A stretch of DNA of 64,000 bases from Calditrichales bacterium (lineage in GTDB: Bacteria; Calditrichota; Calditrichia; Calditrichales; J004). The stretch covers positions 1-64,000 of the forward strand of contig WGCN01000216.1 in the NCBI GenBank assembly GCA_015493745.1. Direction: 5' to 3'. The notes under the pieces were generated by a model. The model saw only the letters and a list, made by a program, of their open reading frames with translations. It did not search any database and was not told where the DNA came from. This document shows positions 19,370 through 28,731 of the stretch, in pieces (the first letter of the stretch is position 1; each line of letters starts with the position of its first letter). The translations under genes and the position numbers were made by a program.

Positions 19370-20095
19370 GTGATTATCCATGGGAGACAACCCGTTTGGG
19401 AAGCCCTGCAAGCCGGACACACCATCAACACCCTCTACCGGGTTCCGGGCGCCGGGGCGCGTATCATCAATGCTATACTGGAAAAGGCCGAAAAGGCATC
19501 GATCCCCGTTAAAACCGTCAATCGCGACGCCCTGCAAAAGCTGACCGGGCCGGTGGTCAACCAAGGGCTCGCCGCCGACATTGCCCCCCTGTCCATCGGT
19601 GATATGTATAAGCTGGATCAGGCCGTGACCTCAGGCGGACAACCGTTTATCGTCATCCTGGATCAGATTCAGGATCCGCATAATGTGGGTGCGATAATCC
19701 GTACGGCCGAGGTGGCCGGGGCCACCGCCCTGGTGCTGGGCGCCAAGGGCAGCCCGGAAATAAACGCCACCATCGTCAAAACATCCGTGGGCGCCGTTTT
19801 TCACCTGCCCCTGTTCCGTGTGGAGCGCATGGATACATTAATTGAACATTTCAACAAAGAGAACATTTATACGTTATCACTTAAGGAGGGCGGCAGCTCT
19901 CCGATGTACGAACTGAACCTGCGACAGCCCGTGGCCCTGGTCATTGGCAACGAAGGAGCGGGGGTGCGCAAGAACATCAGCCGTTTGTGCCGCGGGGTGC
20001 TGACCATCCCCCAATTCGGGCGCATCGGCTCGCTGAACGCTTCCGTGGCCGCGGCCATCGCCCTGTTTGAGGTTGTCCGACAAAGGCAGGAGTAG
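19370..20095 (+). CDS. rlmB: TrmH-family rRNA 2'-O-methyltransferase (RlmB-like)
   Basis: IHGRQPVWEALQAG; DQIQDPHNVGAIIRTAEVAGA; VIGNEGAGVRKN; SLNASVAAAIALFEVVRQR; GTG start. Confidence 0.93.
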   Translation: MIIHGRQPVWEALQAGHTINTLYRVPGAGARIINAILEKAEKASIPVKTVNRDALQKLTGPVVNQGLAADIAPLSIGDMYKLDQAVTSGGQPFIVILDQIQDPHNVGAIIRTAEVAGATALVLGAKGSPEINATIVKTSVGAVFHLPLFRVERMDTLIEHFNKENIYTLSLKEGGSSPMYELNLRQPVALVIGNEGAGVRKNISRLCRGVLTIPQFGRIGSLNASVAAAIALFEVVRQRQE

Positions 20096-20099
20096 AACC

Positions 20100-20594
20100 A
20101 TGAATAGATATCTTCTTGTTTTTATCAGCCTTATCCTTTTTGCCGGATGGGCCCCGGCCCAACAGTATTGGGATATCGCTACCTATGACGGATCGCCCTA
20201 TGCCAATGTGTCCGTCAGGGATTTGCGGGGCGACACGCTTGTCGTCAGCGCCATGGGCCGGGAACATGAGCTTTCCATTTTTCGCATAGCTTCCATGAAA
20301 ATGGAAACGCCTTCTCACACGGGTAGCGGCCTGTTACTGGGCGCCTTGGCCGGGGGCGCTGTCAGCGCCACCCTGCTGACGACCTCTTCCACCAATGCGC
20401 CGGTGGATGCGGGTATATCCGACCTGGGAAACGGTCTGATTATTGTGGGCGGCGTTGTTGCCGGAGGCCTTTTGGGCGGATTTATAGGCAGCTCCCACGA
20501 AAAAACCCTTTCCTTTCCCCGGGAGATGAGTCCCGAAAAACGTCGCCGGCGTTTTGAACGTTTTCTTAAAAATATCCAGCAAACCAAACCGTAA
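20100..20594 (+). CDS. Hypothetical secreted protein with glycine-rich hydrophobic segments
   Basis: Start revised to ATG 20100 (MNRYLLVFISLILFAGWAPAQQ signal peptide); two Gly-rich segments. Confidence 0.65.
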   Translation: MNRYLLVFISLILFAGWAPAQQYWDIATYDGSPYANVSVRDLRGDTLVVSAMGREHELSIFRIASMKMETPSHTGSGLLLGALAGGAVSATLLTTSSTNAPVDAGISDLGNGLIIVGGVVAGGLLGGFIGSSHEKTLSFPREMSPEKRRRRFERFLKNIQQTKP

Positions 20595-20614
20595 GACCGC
20601 CGTGAGGAGAACTG

Positions 20615-22156
20615 ATGTACCATATTTTGTGGGCCGATGACGAAATAGAACTGTTGCAGGCGCATGTGCGCTTTTTACAATCCCGGGACTACCGGGTCAC
20701 CACCGTTACCAACGGGGATGACGCCCTGGCCCGTATTCAGCAAACTTCCTTCGATCTGGTTTTGCTGGATGAAACCATGCCCGGCAAGGACGGTCTGACC
20801 ACCCTGAATGAGATCAAGGATTATAACCCGCAAATCCCGGTGATCATGATAACCAAAAACGAGGAAGAGAGCCTGATGGAAGAGGCCATCGGCAAGCGTA
20901 TTGACGACTATCTGACCAAGCCGGTCAATCCCAGCCAGATATTGATGGCCTGCAAAAAAATCCTGCAAAAGAAAAACATCATCATCGAAAAGCGCAGCCA
21001 AAGCTATGCCTCGGAGATCAGCAAGCTTTCCATGAATTTGATGACCATAGAAAGTCCCGACGACTGGATCAACCACGCCCTGAAAATCTCCCGCATGGAT
21101 ATGGAGCTGGACGCGGCCACCGATTCCGACTTCCGGCAGATTCTCTACGATCAGCGCAAGGAGAGCAACCGCGAGTTTGGCCGTTATGTGGAAAAAAACT
21201 ACCATCACTGGATATACGGAAAAAAGGAGGGGCCGCGCCTTTCGGTGGATGTGGTGCCCGACCATGTGATTCCGCGCCTGAAGAAAAAAAAGAAAACCGT
21301 GCTGGTGATTATCGACTGCATGCGCATGGATCAGTGGTTTATGCTGGAGCCCTTTTTTTACGAGCATTTTAATGTGAACACGGAGTACTTCTTCTCCATC
21401 CTGCCCACGGCCACGCCTTTTTCGCGCAACGCCATCTTCAGCGGCCTTTTTCCGGTGGAAATCGAAAAGGCCTACCCCGAACTGTGGTCGCTGAACGAGG
21501 ATGACGAGAGCCTGAACCGTTATGAAAAGGAGCTGCTGGAACTGCAACTGAAACGGCAGCGGGTAACGGCCCAATCCAAATATGTTAAAATCATGAACAA
21601 TGATGACGCCCGTAATTTTGAAAAGAATCTGGACAGTTACATGGACAGCGACCTGTTGGCGGTGGTCATAAATTTTGTGGACATCCTGGCCCACAGCCGT
21701 TCCGATCTGCCCATCCTCAAGGAGATTGCCCCCAACGAGGCGGCCTACCGCTCGCTGACCCGCTCCTGGTTTGAGCATTCGCCCTTTGTCTCCATTTTCA
21801 ACAAAATGGCCGGATACGACGCCGATATCATTGTCACCTCCGATCATGGCAGCGTACGCGGTTTGCGCGCCTCAAAAGTGATCGGCGACCGCGAAACCTC
21901 CACCAGTCTGCGCTATAAATACGGCCGCAGCCTTAAGGTGGATAAAAAGCAGGCGGTCTACCTGAAAAACCCGGAAGAGTGGAAACTGCCCAAACGCGGC
22001 CTGAACACCACCTATATTATTGCCAAGGAAGATTATTATTTCGTCTATCCCACAAACTATCATAAATATCTGAACCAGTATAAGGACAGTTTTCAGCACG
22101 GCGGCATTTCCCTGGAAGAGGTGATCCTGCCGCTGATAACGCTGAAGGCCAAATAG
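20615..22156 (+). CDS. porX: PorX-type regulator: CheY receiver domain fused to PglZ/alkaline-phosphatase-superfamily domain
   Basis: HILWADDEIELLQAH...FDLVLLDETMPGKDG...DDYLTKPVNPSQIL; VLVIIDCMRMDQW; TATPFSRNAIFSG; VTSDHGS; QHGGISLEEVILPL. Confidence 0.93.
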   Translation: MYHILWADDEIELLQAHVRFLQSRDYRVTTVTNGDDALARIQQTSFDLVLLDETMPGKDGLTTLNEIKDYNPQIPVIMITKNEEESLMEEAIGKRIDDYLTKPVNPSQILMACKKILQKKNIIIEKRSQSYASEISKLSMNLMTIESPDDWINHALKISRMDMELDAATDSDFRQILYDQRKESNREFGRYVEKNYHHWIYGKKEGPRLSVDVVPDHVIPRLKKKKKTVLVIIDCMRMDQWFMLEPFFYEHFNVNTEYFFSILPTATPFSRNAIFSGLFPVEIEKAYPELWSLNEDDESLNRYEKELLELQLKRQRVTAQSKYVKIMNNDDARNFEKNLDSYMDSDLLAVVINFVDILAHSRSDLPILKEIAPNEAAYRSLTRSWFEHSPFVSIFNKMAGYDADIIVTSDHGSVRGLRASKVIGDRETSTSLRYKYGRSLKVDKKQAVYLKNPEEWKLPKRGLNTTYIIAKEDYYFVYPTNYHKYLNQYKDSFQHGGISLEEVILPLITLKAK

Positions 22157-22276
22157 ACGACGGTTAAATTTATTCGGTTTGAACCGTTCCGCTTAAAGCG
22201 ATATATTAACGGTATAAGAATAAAACAGCATTATGTTATGCGTCTCTAAAACAGTTCCCCAAAAACGGAGGCCGGC

Positions 22277-23479
22277 ATGTTTAGATCACTGAGAATCCTT
22301 GCGCTCACCCTGCTGCTCGCCCTTTCCGGCGCTTATGCCCAGGGTACATCGATATTCACCTTTTTGCTGGTGCCTCCCGCCTCCGGACTGAACGGGCAGG
22401 CCGGGGCCTATACCGCCCTGCCCACAACGGATTTCCTGGGCGCCTTTTTCAATCCGGCTCAACTGGGCAACTTTGGCCGGGAAAAAAATATCGCCTTTCA
22501 GTCCTATACCCGGAAAACCGACTGGCTGGCCGGGCTTTCCCTCTCCGATGTGACTTTTGACAGCCGCGGCCTGGCCCTGGGCTACAATTTGGAAAGTATC
22601 TTTCCCGATATGCCCCTGAGCCTGGGGTTTGCCTATTACAGCGGCACACTGGACCTGGGCACAAATATCATAACCGATAATAACGGCACGGTCATCGACC
22701 GTTTGGACGCGCGCGAATATTACAGCGCCTGGGCCTTTGGCGTCGGCATCGATTATGTTCTGCGCTTTAACCTGGGCTATACCCTTAAAAAGGCCACGTC
22801 GGACGTGTTCCCGGAAAAAAGGAATGCGGATGTTTACGATATCGGCGCGCAGGCCATCCTGCCGGTGATGGCCATGTGGGACGAACCGTATACGGTTTTT
22901 AACGGTCAGAAGGTTTCTTTCGATGTGGCCCTGGGTCTGGCCCTTGTCAATAACGGTGACGCCGTTAATACCTCCGGCAGCGTTGTTCCCGAAAGACTGG
23001 CCCGGGAAGCGCGCATCGGCTATGCGTTTACATGGGGACTGGACAAACAGTTTGAGGGTTTTTCCATACAAACTATAAAAATCAGCTGGTCCTCGGAAGC
23101 CCGCGATGAACTGGTACAGGCGGGACAATACACGGCCTTTCCGGGTAATATCGATATTTGGGACAATATGATTCTGGGTAAAAGCAGTGCCGATATAACC
23201 GTGCACAGCGGTTGGAGCGTGACGGTTCTTGAAATGATTCGTTACCAGCGGGGGCACTATAAGGGGGGCGGCTTTCCGGAATTTGTAAAAACCGGCGGCC
23301 TTTCCCTGAGCTCCAGGGGGCTGGTCAACGGCCTCAGCCTGTTGCTGGAACTGCCCGCCCTGCGCACGGCCAACGACCATTTTGAAGTGAACTATTTTTA
23401 CAGCTGGTATACGGGCGGCAATGAAGCGCTGAACGGCACCGCTTTTTCGGGGATAAACCTTTCCATTCACGGTTTTTAG
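22277..23479 (+). CDS. PorV/FadL-like outer membrane protein
   Basis: Signal peptide; AGAYTALPTTDFLGAFFNPAQLG resembles the PorV/PorQ N-terminal pattern; C-terminal Phe. Confidence 0.7.
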   Translation: MFRSLRILALTLLLALSGAYAQGTSIFTFLLVPPASGLNGQAGAYTALPTTDFLGAFFNPAQLGNFGREKNIAFQSYTRKTDWLAGLSLSDVTFDSRGLALGYNLESIFPDMPLSLGFAYYSGTLDLGTNIITDNNGTVIDRLDAREYYSAWAFGVGIDYVLRFNLGYTLKKATSDVFPEKRNADVYDIGAQAILPVMAMWDEPYTVFNGQKVSFDVALGLALVNNGDAVNTSGSVVPERLAREARIGYAFTWGLDKQFEGFSIQTIKISWSSEARDELVQAGQYTAFPGNIDIWDNMILGKSSADITVHSGWSVTVLEMIRYQRGHYKGGGFPEFVKTGGLSLSSRGLVNGLSLLLELPALRTANDHFEVNYFYSWYTGGNEALNGTAFSGINLSIHGF

Positions 23480-23560
23480 CGATATCGAAATATCTACAAA
23501 ACGATTCTTTGGTTTTGATGTCTTAGTGTGAGAATAAAATCGGTTTGTTATGTGGGTATG

Positions 23561-25417
23561 TCAGGCCTTCATTGCCGTGCGGCGCAGGGCGTTGATGTGT
23601 AACTGCGTGGTATGGCTGATGCGCGGCAGGCTGATGCGGAAGGTGGTGCCGGCGCCTTCCCTGCTTTCAAACTCAATCTCCCCGTCATGGGCCTCGATGA
23701 TATTGCGGCAGATGGCCATGCCGATACCGCCGCCGTCATGTTTGGTGGTAAAATAGAGCTCAAACAGCCTTTCCTGCACTTCCGGGGTCATGCCGCAGCC
23801 GTCGTCCTTTATCCGCACCTCCAGATGGGCGCCGTTCATTTGCGTGCCCATGGTGACCGTGCCGCCGTTATGGATGGCCTGAAAGGCGTTGAGCACGATA
23901 TTGAGAAAAACCTGCTTCAACTGGTCGGGGTCGCCGTAAATCTTTTCAATCCCGTCGGAAAAGTCCGTATCGATCTTTATGTTGCGCTCGATAGCCTGCT
24001 GGCTGACCAGGGTGATCACATCCTCCAGCACGGCGTTGATATTGATGGCGTTCAGATCGGTCTTTTTGATACGCGCCAGATTAAAGAACTGGTTGATGAT
24101 GCGGTTGAGCCGCTTGACCTCGTTTTGCAGCACATCCAGTGATTTGTTCAGGGCTTCCTTGTTTTCAATTTCCACATCCTCCAGACGCATATTGAGGATC
24201 TCGGCATGGATGGCCATGGAGGAGAGCGGGTTTTTTATCTCATGGCTGATGGAGCTGGCCAGGCTGGCGATAACGCCGAACTTCATCGACCGCTGCAGAT
24301 TGTTTTGCAGCTCATTGAGCAGCTTCTGATCCTTGATGGTCAGCAGCATGCCGCTGACGGCGTTCTCCTCGCGCAGGAGAAAGGTGGTCACCCGGGCCAG
24401 CACATTACGGCCGTCCGGCAGCCACAGGTTCAGCTCATGGCCGAAGGCGTTCTGCTCATTCTTAAAGCTGCGCTCCACCAGGGCCTGCAGCTCCGTGTTC
24501 ATCTGCTTGATCTGATGGAAGTGGCTTTCAAACAGCATCTCCACGGGACACTGAAACAGCTCCACCGCCACCTCGTTATAACCGACCACATCGCCGCCGG
24601 CGTCCAGCAGAATAATGCTTTCATCCACGGCCTGCATCAGGGCGTGAATGCGTTTCTCGGTCTTCTTATAGCTTTCCTTCATCACGTTCACCTGTTCCAG
24701 CGACTTATCGATGCGCGAGAAGGTATCGGTGAATTCATCCTTGCGTTCGTAATTGATGCGGTAGCTGTAATCCCCCTGGGCGATGTTTTCGGCCATGGCC
24801 TCGATCGATTCCAGCGGCTTGGTATAGGCGCGGGAGATAAAGTAGATGGAAAAGCCGATCAACAGCAGCATCACCAGGCCAATGGGTACGAATATGTAAA
24901 ACATATCGCCGAAGACATTCTGAATCTCCTTTTGCGAAAGCACCAGGCGCAGGTAGCCATGAACGGCGTTTTTCTCGCGCATCAGCGGCAGGATCACATC
25001 CACCACGCGGATGGAATCATCCCATGTTTTGGTGATTACCTTGGGTTGGTTGCCCTGCAGGTTTTTCAGCTCCTCGGGCGAGGTGTATTCGCGTCCCTCC
25101 ACGGCGCGGTCGCTGCTCAGCAAAATGCGCATCTTGTCGCTGATCAGCAGAATGTGGATGATATTACCCTCTTCCGAGGTGAGCGAGCGCATCAGGCGGC
25201 GCAGACGCCGTTTTTCACCGGGGGTCAGCGATTCCAGATCCTTGTCGGCGGCATTGGCCAGTATATCGCTCACCGAATCGCCGATCAGCAGGGCCGTGCG
25301 CCGGATCAGATCCTTACCCAGATCCTGATAGGTATTGTAGATTAAAACCCCGGCAAAGGTTAGAATCATTATAAAAAGGATCAGGGTCAGTATAATGCGT
25401 TTATAAACGGTTTTCAT
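23561..25417 (-). CDS. Sensor histidine kinase (two TM, HAMP, PAS, HisKA, HATPase)
   Basis: SSISHEIKNPLSSMAIHAEIL; LKQVFLNIVLNAFQAI; IKDDGCGMTPE; GGGIGMAICRNIIEAHDGEI. Confidence 0.95.
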   Translation of the reverse strand: MKTVYKRIILTLILFIMILTFAGVLIYNTYQDLGKDLIRRTALLIGDSVSDILANAADKDLESLTPGEKRRLRRLMRSLTSEEGNIIHILLISDKMRILLSSDRAVEGREYTSPEELKNLQGNQPKVITKTWDDSIRVVDVILPLMREKNAVHGYLRLVLSQKEIQNVFGDMFYIFVPIGLVMLLLIGFSIYFISRAYTKPLESIEAMAENIAQGDYSYRINYERKDEFTDTFSRIDKSLEQVNVMKESYKKTEKRIHALMQAVDESIILLDAGGDVVGYNEVAVELFQCPVEMLFESHFHQIKQMNTELQALVERSFKNEQNAFGHELNLWLPDGRNVLARVTTFLLREENAVSGMLLTIKDQKLLNELQNNLQRSMKFGVIASLASSISHEIKNPLSSMAIHAEILNMRLEDVEIENKEALNKSLDVLQNEVKRLNRIINQFFNLARIKKTDLNAININAVLEDVITLVSQQAIERNIKIDTDFSDGIEKIYGDPDQLKQVFLNIVLNAFQAIHNGGTVTMGTQMNGAHLEVRIKDDGCGMTPEVQERLFELYFTTKHDGGGIGMAICRNIIEAHDGEIEFESREGAGTTFRISLPRISHTTQLHINALRRTAMKA

Positions 25418-25422
25418 GCAAG

Positions 25423-26583
25423 CTACCTGCTTTTTCCCCGGGCTGAAATGGGCACGATCTGCACAGATTCACCATCGGCGAGATGATAGAAATCATAAAG
25501 ATTAGCCACCACACAGGCATGGTTGGGAGCGATCAGCAGCGGCGAACCGATGGCGATCTCCTCCGGTCGTTCCAGTCCGATAATGCCGTGTTCCTCCGAA
25601 AGCCGTGTCAGCGTACCCTTTACGTTCATGGGTTGTCCATAACCTTTCACCAGATGCATGCCGTGGGCGCCCGTTTCCGTGTTTAAGGCCTTGCTGCCCG
25701 CGTCGCAGACGATTTGTGCCGGGCCGGGCTGCGCTATCACGGTGGCCAAAACATACAAAGCAAGCTGCTCCGCCCGGCAGGAGCCCAGGGCATGTTGAAT
25801 CCGGTCGTAAAAAATATAGTTTCCGGGCCGCACCTCCGTAACGCCTTTATGGCGAATCACCTCTTTGGCCGTTGGTGTTGAACCCACGCTGATTGTAGCA
25901 ATTTCAATGCCGATCTTTTTTAAACGTGCGGCCGCGGCGGTTACCGAGGCCGCTTCGCGGGCGGCAATGTCCTTTATTTCCCTCGGGGATCGCGCGCCGT
26001 AAGCCTGACCGGCATGGGTAAAAACCCCTTCCAAAGTCAGGGCGGGACTTTGGCGGATCAGGCGGGCCACATCCACAAGCAGGTCGCTCTCCGGCTCAAT
26101 GCCACAACGGTGGAAACCGCTGTCTATCTCGATACGCACCTCCAGCGGCGGCCCCGGCGATGAAAGCATCTCTTCCAGCAGGGTAACCTGCCGGGGATGG
26201 TCGATACCGAGGATCAGGCGGGCCCTTTGCCGGACTTTATTCAGCATGGGCGCCTTGGCCTTTTGCGTAAGCTGATTGGCCATGAAAATATCATCAAAAC
26301 CTTCGCCGGCAAACAGCTCCGCCTCGCTCAGCTTGGCCACGGTAAGGCCCCGGGCGCCCAGTTCCCTTTGCCGCCGGGCGAGAACGGGGGCCTTATGGGT
26401 TTTTATATGCGGCCGCAGGGCCACGTGACGGGCATCGGCCGCGGCCTGCATCCCGCGCAGGTTTTTATCCATCCGCGCGGCGTCAATCAGCAGCGCCGGG
26501 GTGGAGATGCTTTCATGCAGCCGGCTAAGAGAGGGGAACGGCATGGTTAAAAAATACCGAGTTTTCTCTTTATCCGCTTCCAT
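25423..26583 (-). CDS. D-threonine aldolase / D-serine dehydratase-like PLP enzyme (AR-like N-terminal domain)
   Basis: STPALLIDAARMDKNLRGMQAAADARHVALRPHIKTHKAPVLARRQ; VCDAGSKALNTETGAHG; LSEEHGII; PNHACVVANLYD. Confidence 0.92.
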   Translation of the reverse strand: MEADKEKTRYFLTMPFPSLSRLHESISTPALLIDAARMDKNLRGMQAAADARHVALRPHIKTHKAPVLARRQRELGARGLTVAKLSEAELFAGEGFDDIFMANQLTQKAKAPMLNKVRQRARLILGIDHPRQVTLLEEMLSSPGPPLEVRIEIDSGFHRCGIEPESDLLVDVARLIRQSPALTLEGVFTHAGQAYGARSPREIKDIAAREAASVTAAAARLKKIGIEIATISVGSTPTAKEVIRHKGVTEVRPGNYIFYDRIQHALGSCRAEQLALYVLATVIAQPGPAQIVCDAGSKALNTETGAHGMHLVKGYGQPMNVKGTLTRLSEEHGIIGLERPEEIAIGSPLLIAPNHACVVANLYDFYHLADGESVQIVPISARGKSR

Positions 26584-26999
26584 AAGCCTTCACCCAGAAA
26601 CTGGTTGGCCAGGGTCAGTGTGTTTTGTATGGAAGCCAGCACATCACTGGAACCGGCCCAGTGTTCATAGAGCAGGTCGCTGTCATTGTTGTTGATGAAG
26701 TCGTTGAGAATATAGGCGGCCAGGGCCACATCGTCCAGATAACCGACCGGGCCGAGTATCACCTCCGGTAACAGATCGATGGGGGAAATGAAGTAGGAGA
26801 TGGCCAGAAAAAGCTTGGCCTTTTTATTGTTATCCACCCGCTTATCCAGGGAAAGCCGCACCAGCAGATGAAAAAAGTCGGGAGCCAGCAAAAGAATATC
26901 GCCGTATTGAATATGGTTTCTTTCCAGGTAGTTGGCGATCTTTATCCGTAGCTGCTGATAAAAGTCCGCCTGTTGCTTATTCATCTCTTCATTTTCCAT
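26547..26999 (-). CDS. YkvA/DUF1232 family protein
   Basis: KAKLFLAISYFISPIDLLPEVILGPVGYLDDVALAAYILN. Confidence 0.9.
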   Translation of the reverse strand: MENEEMNKQQADFYQQLRIKIANYLERNHIQYGDILLLAPDFFHLLVRLSLDKRVDNNKKAKLFLAISYFISPIDLLPEVILGPVGYLDDVALAAYILNDFINNNDSDLLYEHWAGSSDVLASIQNTLTLANQFLGEGLWKRIKRKLGIF

Positions 27000-27008
27000 G
27001 ATACACCT

Positions 27009-27773
27009 CTAAAAGTTACGTTCACGTTTTATTTGGTCGTAGGCGCTGTTTATTTCAGCCATCTTCTCATTGGCAATTTTTATAAAATCCTCGGGCACGC
27101 CCTTGGCCTGCAGGCGATCCGGGTGATACTCGCGTACCAGTTTGTGGTAGGCCTGTTTAATTTCTTCCGGCGAGGCCCCCCGGTCAACACCTAAAATTTT
27201 ATAGGGGCGGTCATCCTCTTTTACATACAGGGCACGGATATTTTGATACTGCATGTGGTTAAAGCCAAACACGGTGGCCACCTGTTGTAAAAAATTTTCC
27301 TCATTGGGGTGCAGCTCGCCGTCGGCCAGGGCGATTTTAAACAACAATTCCAGCATCATGTCCAGCACCTCGTGCTGGTAGCCGATGAGCTGCTTAAACT
27401 GCAGGGCAATAGCCGTGGCCTCTTCCGGGCTGTTTTTGGCCTCGTTAAAGATACGGGCGATATTGCGCCGCTCATCCGCCTCCAGTCCCAGATCAAAGCT
27501 CAAAAAGCGGTCAAAGGCTTCGATCTCATCCCGTGTAACGCGGCCGTCGGCCTTGGCCATTTTTGCCGCCAGAGAAGCCAGTCCCGTATAAAACAGCACC
27601 TGTCGGTCAAAGGTGTCTTCCACTTCCGGCCAGTCCTCGCCGCTGGGCATATATTGCCGTCGTTTATTATCCGTATCCCAGGCGTGTCCCAAAACCCCGC
27701 CCAATATGGCCCCGATGGGACCTCCCAGTGCAAATCCCAATCCCGCGCCGAGCGCTTTTCCCAAAAATGCCAT
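27009..27773 (-). CDS. DjlA-like co-chaperone (TerB-like plus C-terminal J domain)
   Basis: Gly-rich N-terminus; TerB-like [18 protein letters not shown] domain [31 protein letters not shown]. Confidence 0.92.
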   Translation of the reverse strand: MAFLGKALGAGLGFALGGPIGAILGGVLGHAWDTDNKRRQYMPSGEDWPEVEDTFDRQVLFYTGLASLAAKMAKADGRVTRDEIEAFDRFLSFDLGLEADERRNIARIFNEAKNSPEEATAIALQFKQLIGYQHEVLDMMLELLFKIALADGELHPNEENFLQQVATVFGFNHMQYQNIRALYVKEDDRPYKILGVDRGASPEEIKQAYHKLVREYHPDRLQAKGVPEDFIKIANEKMAEINSAYDQIKRERNF

Positions 27774-27861
27774 TCCCTGATCCTTATTTTTCTTTTGATT
27801 GAATGTTAATAAATTTTAGTTTAAAAACGAATCGCAATATTAATTCTATACTCGCGGGGCC

Positions 27862-28731
27862 ATGAAAGGTTACATCTATTTAACGCTGCTATTCGTCACG
27901 GGCATGTGGGCCGCAAGTCCCCGCCCCACGGATATCTGGGTTGTCCGGGACGCCAGGGCCCTGCAGCTATACGACAAATACCGTCAGCCCGTTCCCCAAA
28001 GCCGCCTGGCTCTTTATCCGCCTTACAGCCCCTGGATGATTGTGGAACGGGATGTTGTGCTGGCCGACGGTTTCTCGCGGGTTAGCCGGGTAACCGATTT
28101 TGATGAAACCTTTTCCATTGCCCTGAACGACTCCGGCAATCCACGACTCCGTTACGGAACATCTTTATTTTTTTTCAGGAATTGTTTTCCGGAAAAGGAC
28201 ACCCTGCGAACGCGCGCCTCCGGCCCGGTGCGCGCCGGGAATATTTCCGCCAACCCCCGGCAGGCCCTGACCGGCGGAGAGTACCTCCCCCCCGGTGAGG
28301 TGATCCGTCTACTGTTTCGATACAAGGGCTATCTTTATGCCTGGCAGTTCAGCCGGCAACGGTATATCTGGATTGCCGGCGCCTCCCGCCGCTATCTTGA
28401 AAAAACAACCCTTGAGTCCCGGCCGCGAAAACGACCCACGCTTTTTATACGTGACCTGAAAAAGCGCGTCCGGGAGTATAATACAAAATACCGCCTTCTG
28501 GCGGAACATCTGCAAAACAAAGGGGCCGCCCCGCGTCCCGTGCCCCGCTGGATACTGATCCGGGAAGAAAAGCTGTGGCGCCTGACCCTGGAAAGACCGG
28601 AACTGGCCGCTCCTTTCCGGCAAACCGTTCGTCTTTTCTTAAAAGAGATGGCCTCCTGGGTGGAAAGCTACGGCTATACCGTAAACAGACAGCCGGCGCA
28701 ACTTATTATCATGGAGCGGCACAGTGGTTAA
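27862..28731 (+). CDS. Hypothetical secreted protein
   Basis: Signal peptide YLTLLFVTGMWA; overlaps the next gene. Confidence 0.65.
   Translation: MKGYIYLTLLFVTGMWAASPRPTDIWVVRDARALQLYDKYRQPVPQSRLALYPPYSPWMIVERDVVLADGFSRVSRVTDFDETFSIALNDSGNPRLRYGTSLFFFRNCFPEKDTLRTRASGPVRAGNISANPRQALTGGEYLPPGEVIRLLFRYKGYLYAWQFSRQRYIWIAGASRRYLEKTTLESRPRKRPTLFIRDLKKRVREYNTKYRLLAEHLQNKGAAPRPVPRWILIREEKLWRLTLERPELAAPFRQTVRLFLKEMASWVESYGYTVNRQPAQLIIMERHSG

Noticed and set aside
20675-21847. 390-aa minus-strand ORF
   Set aside because: Antisense shadow of porX
22286-23470. 394-aa minus-strand ORF
   Set aside because: Antisense shadow of the PorV-like barrel gene
24206-25345. 379-aa plus-strand ORF
   Set aside because: Antisense shadow of the histidine kinase
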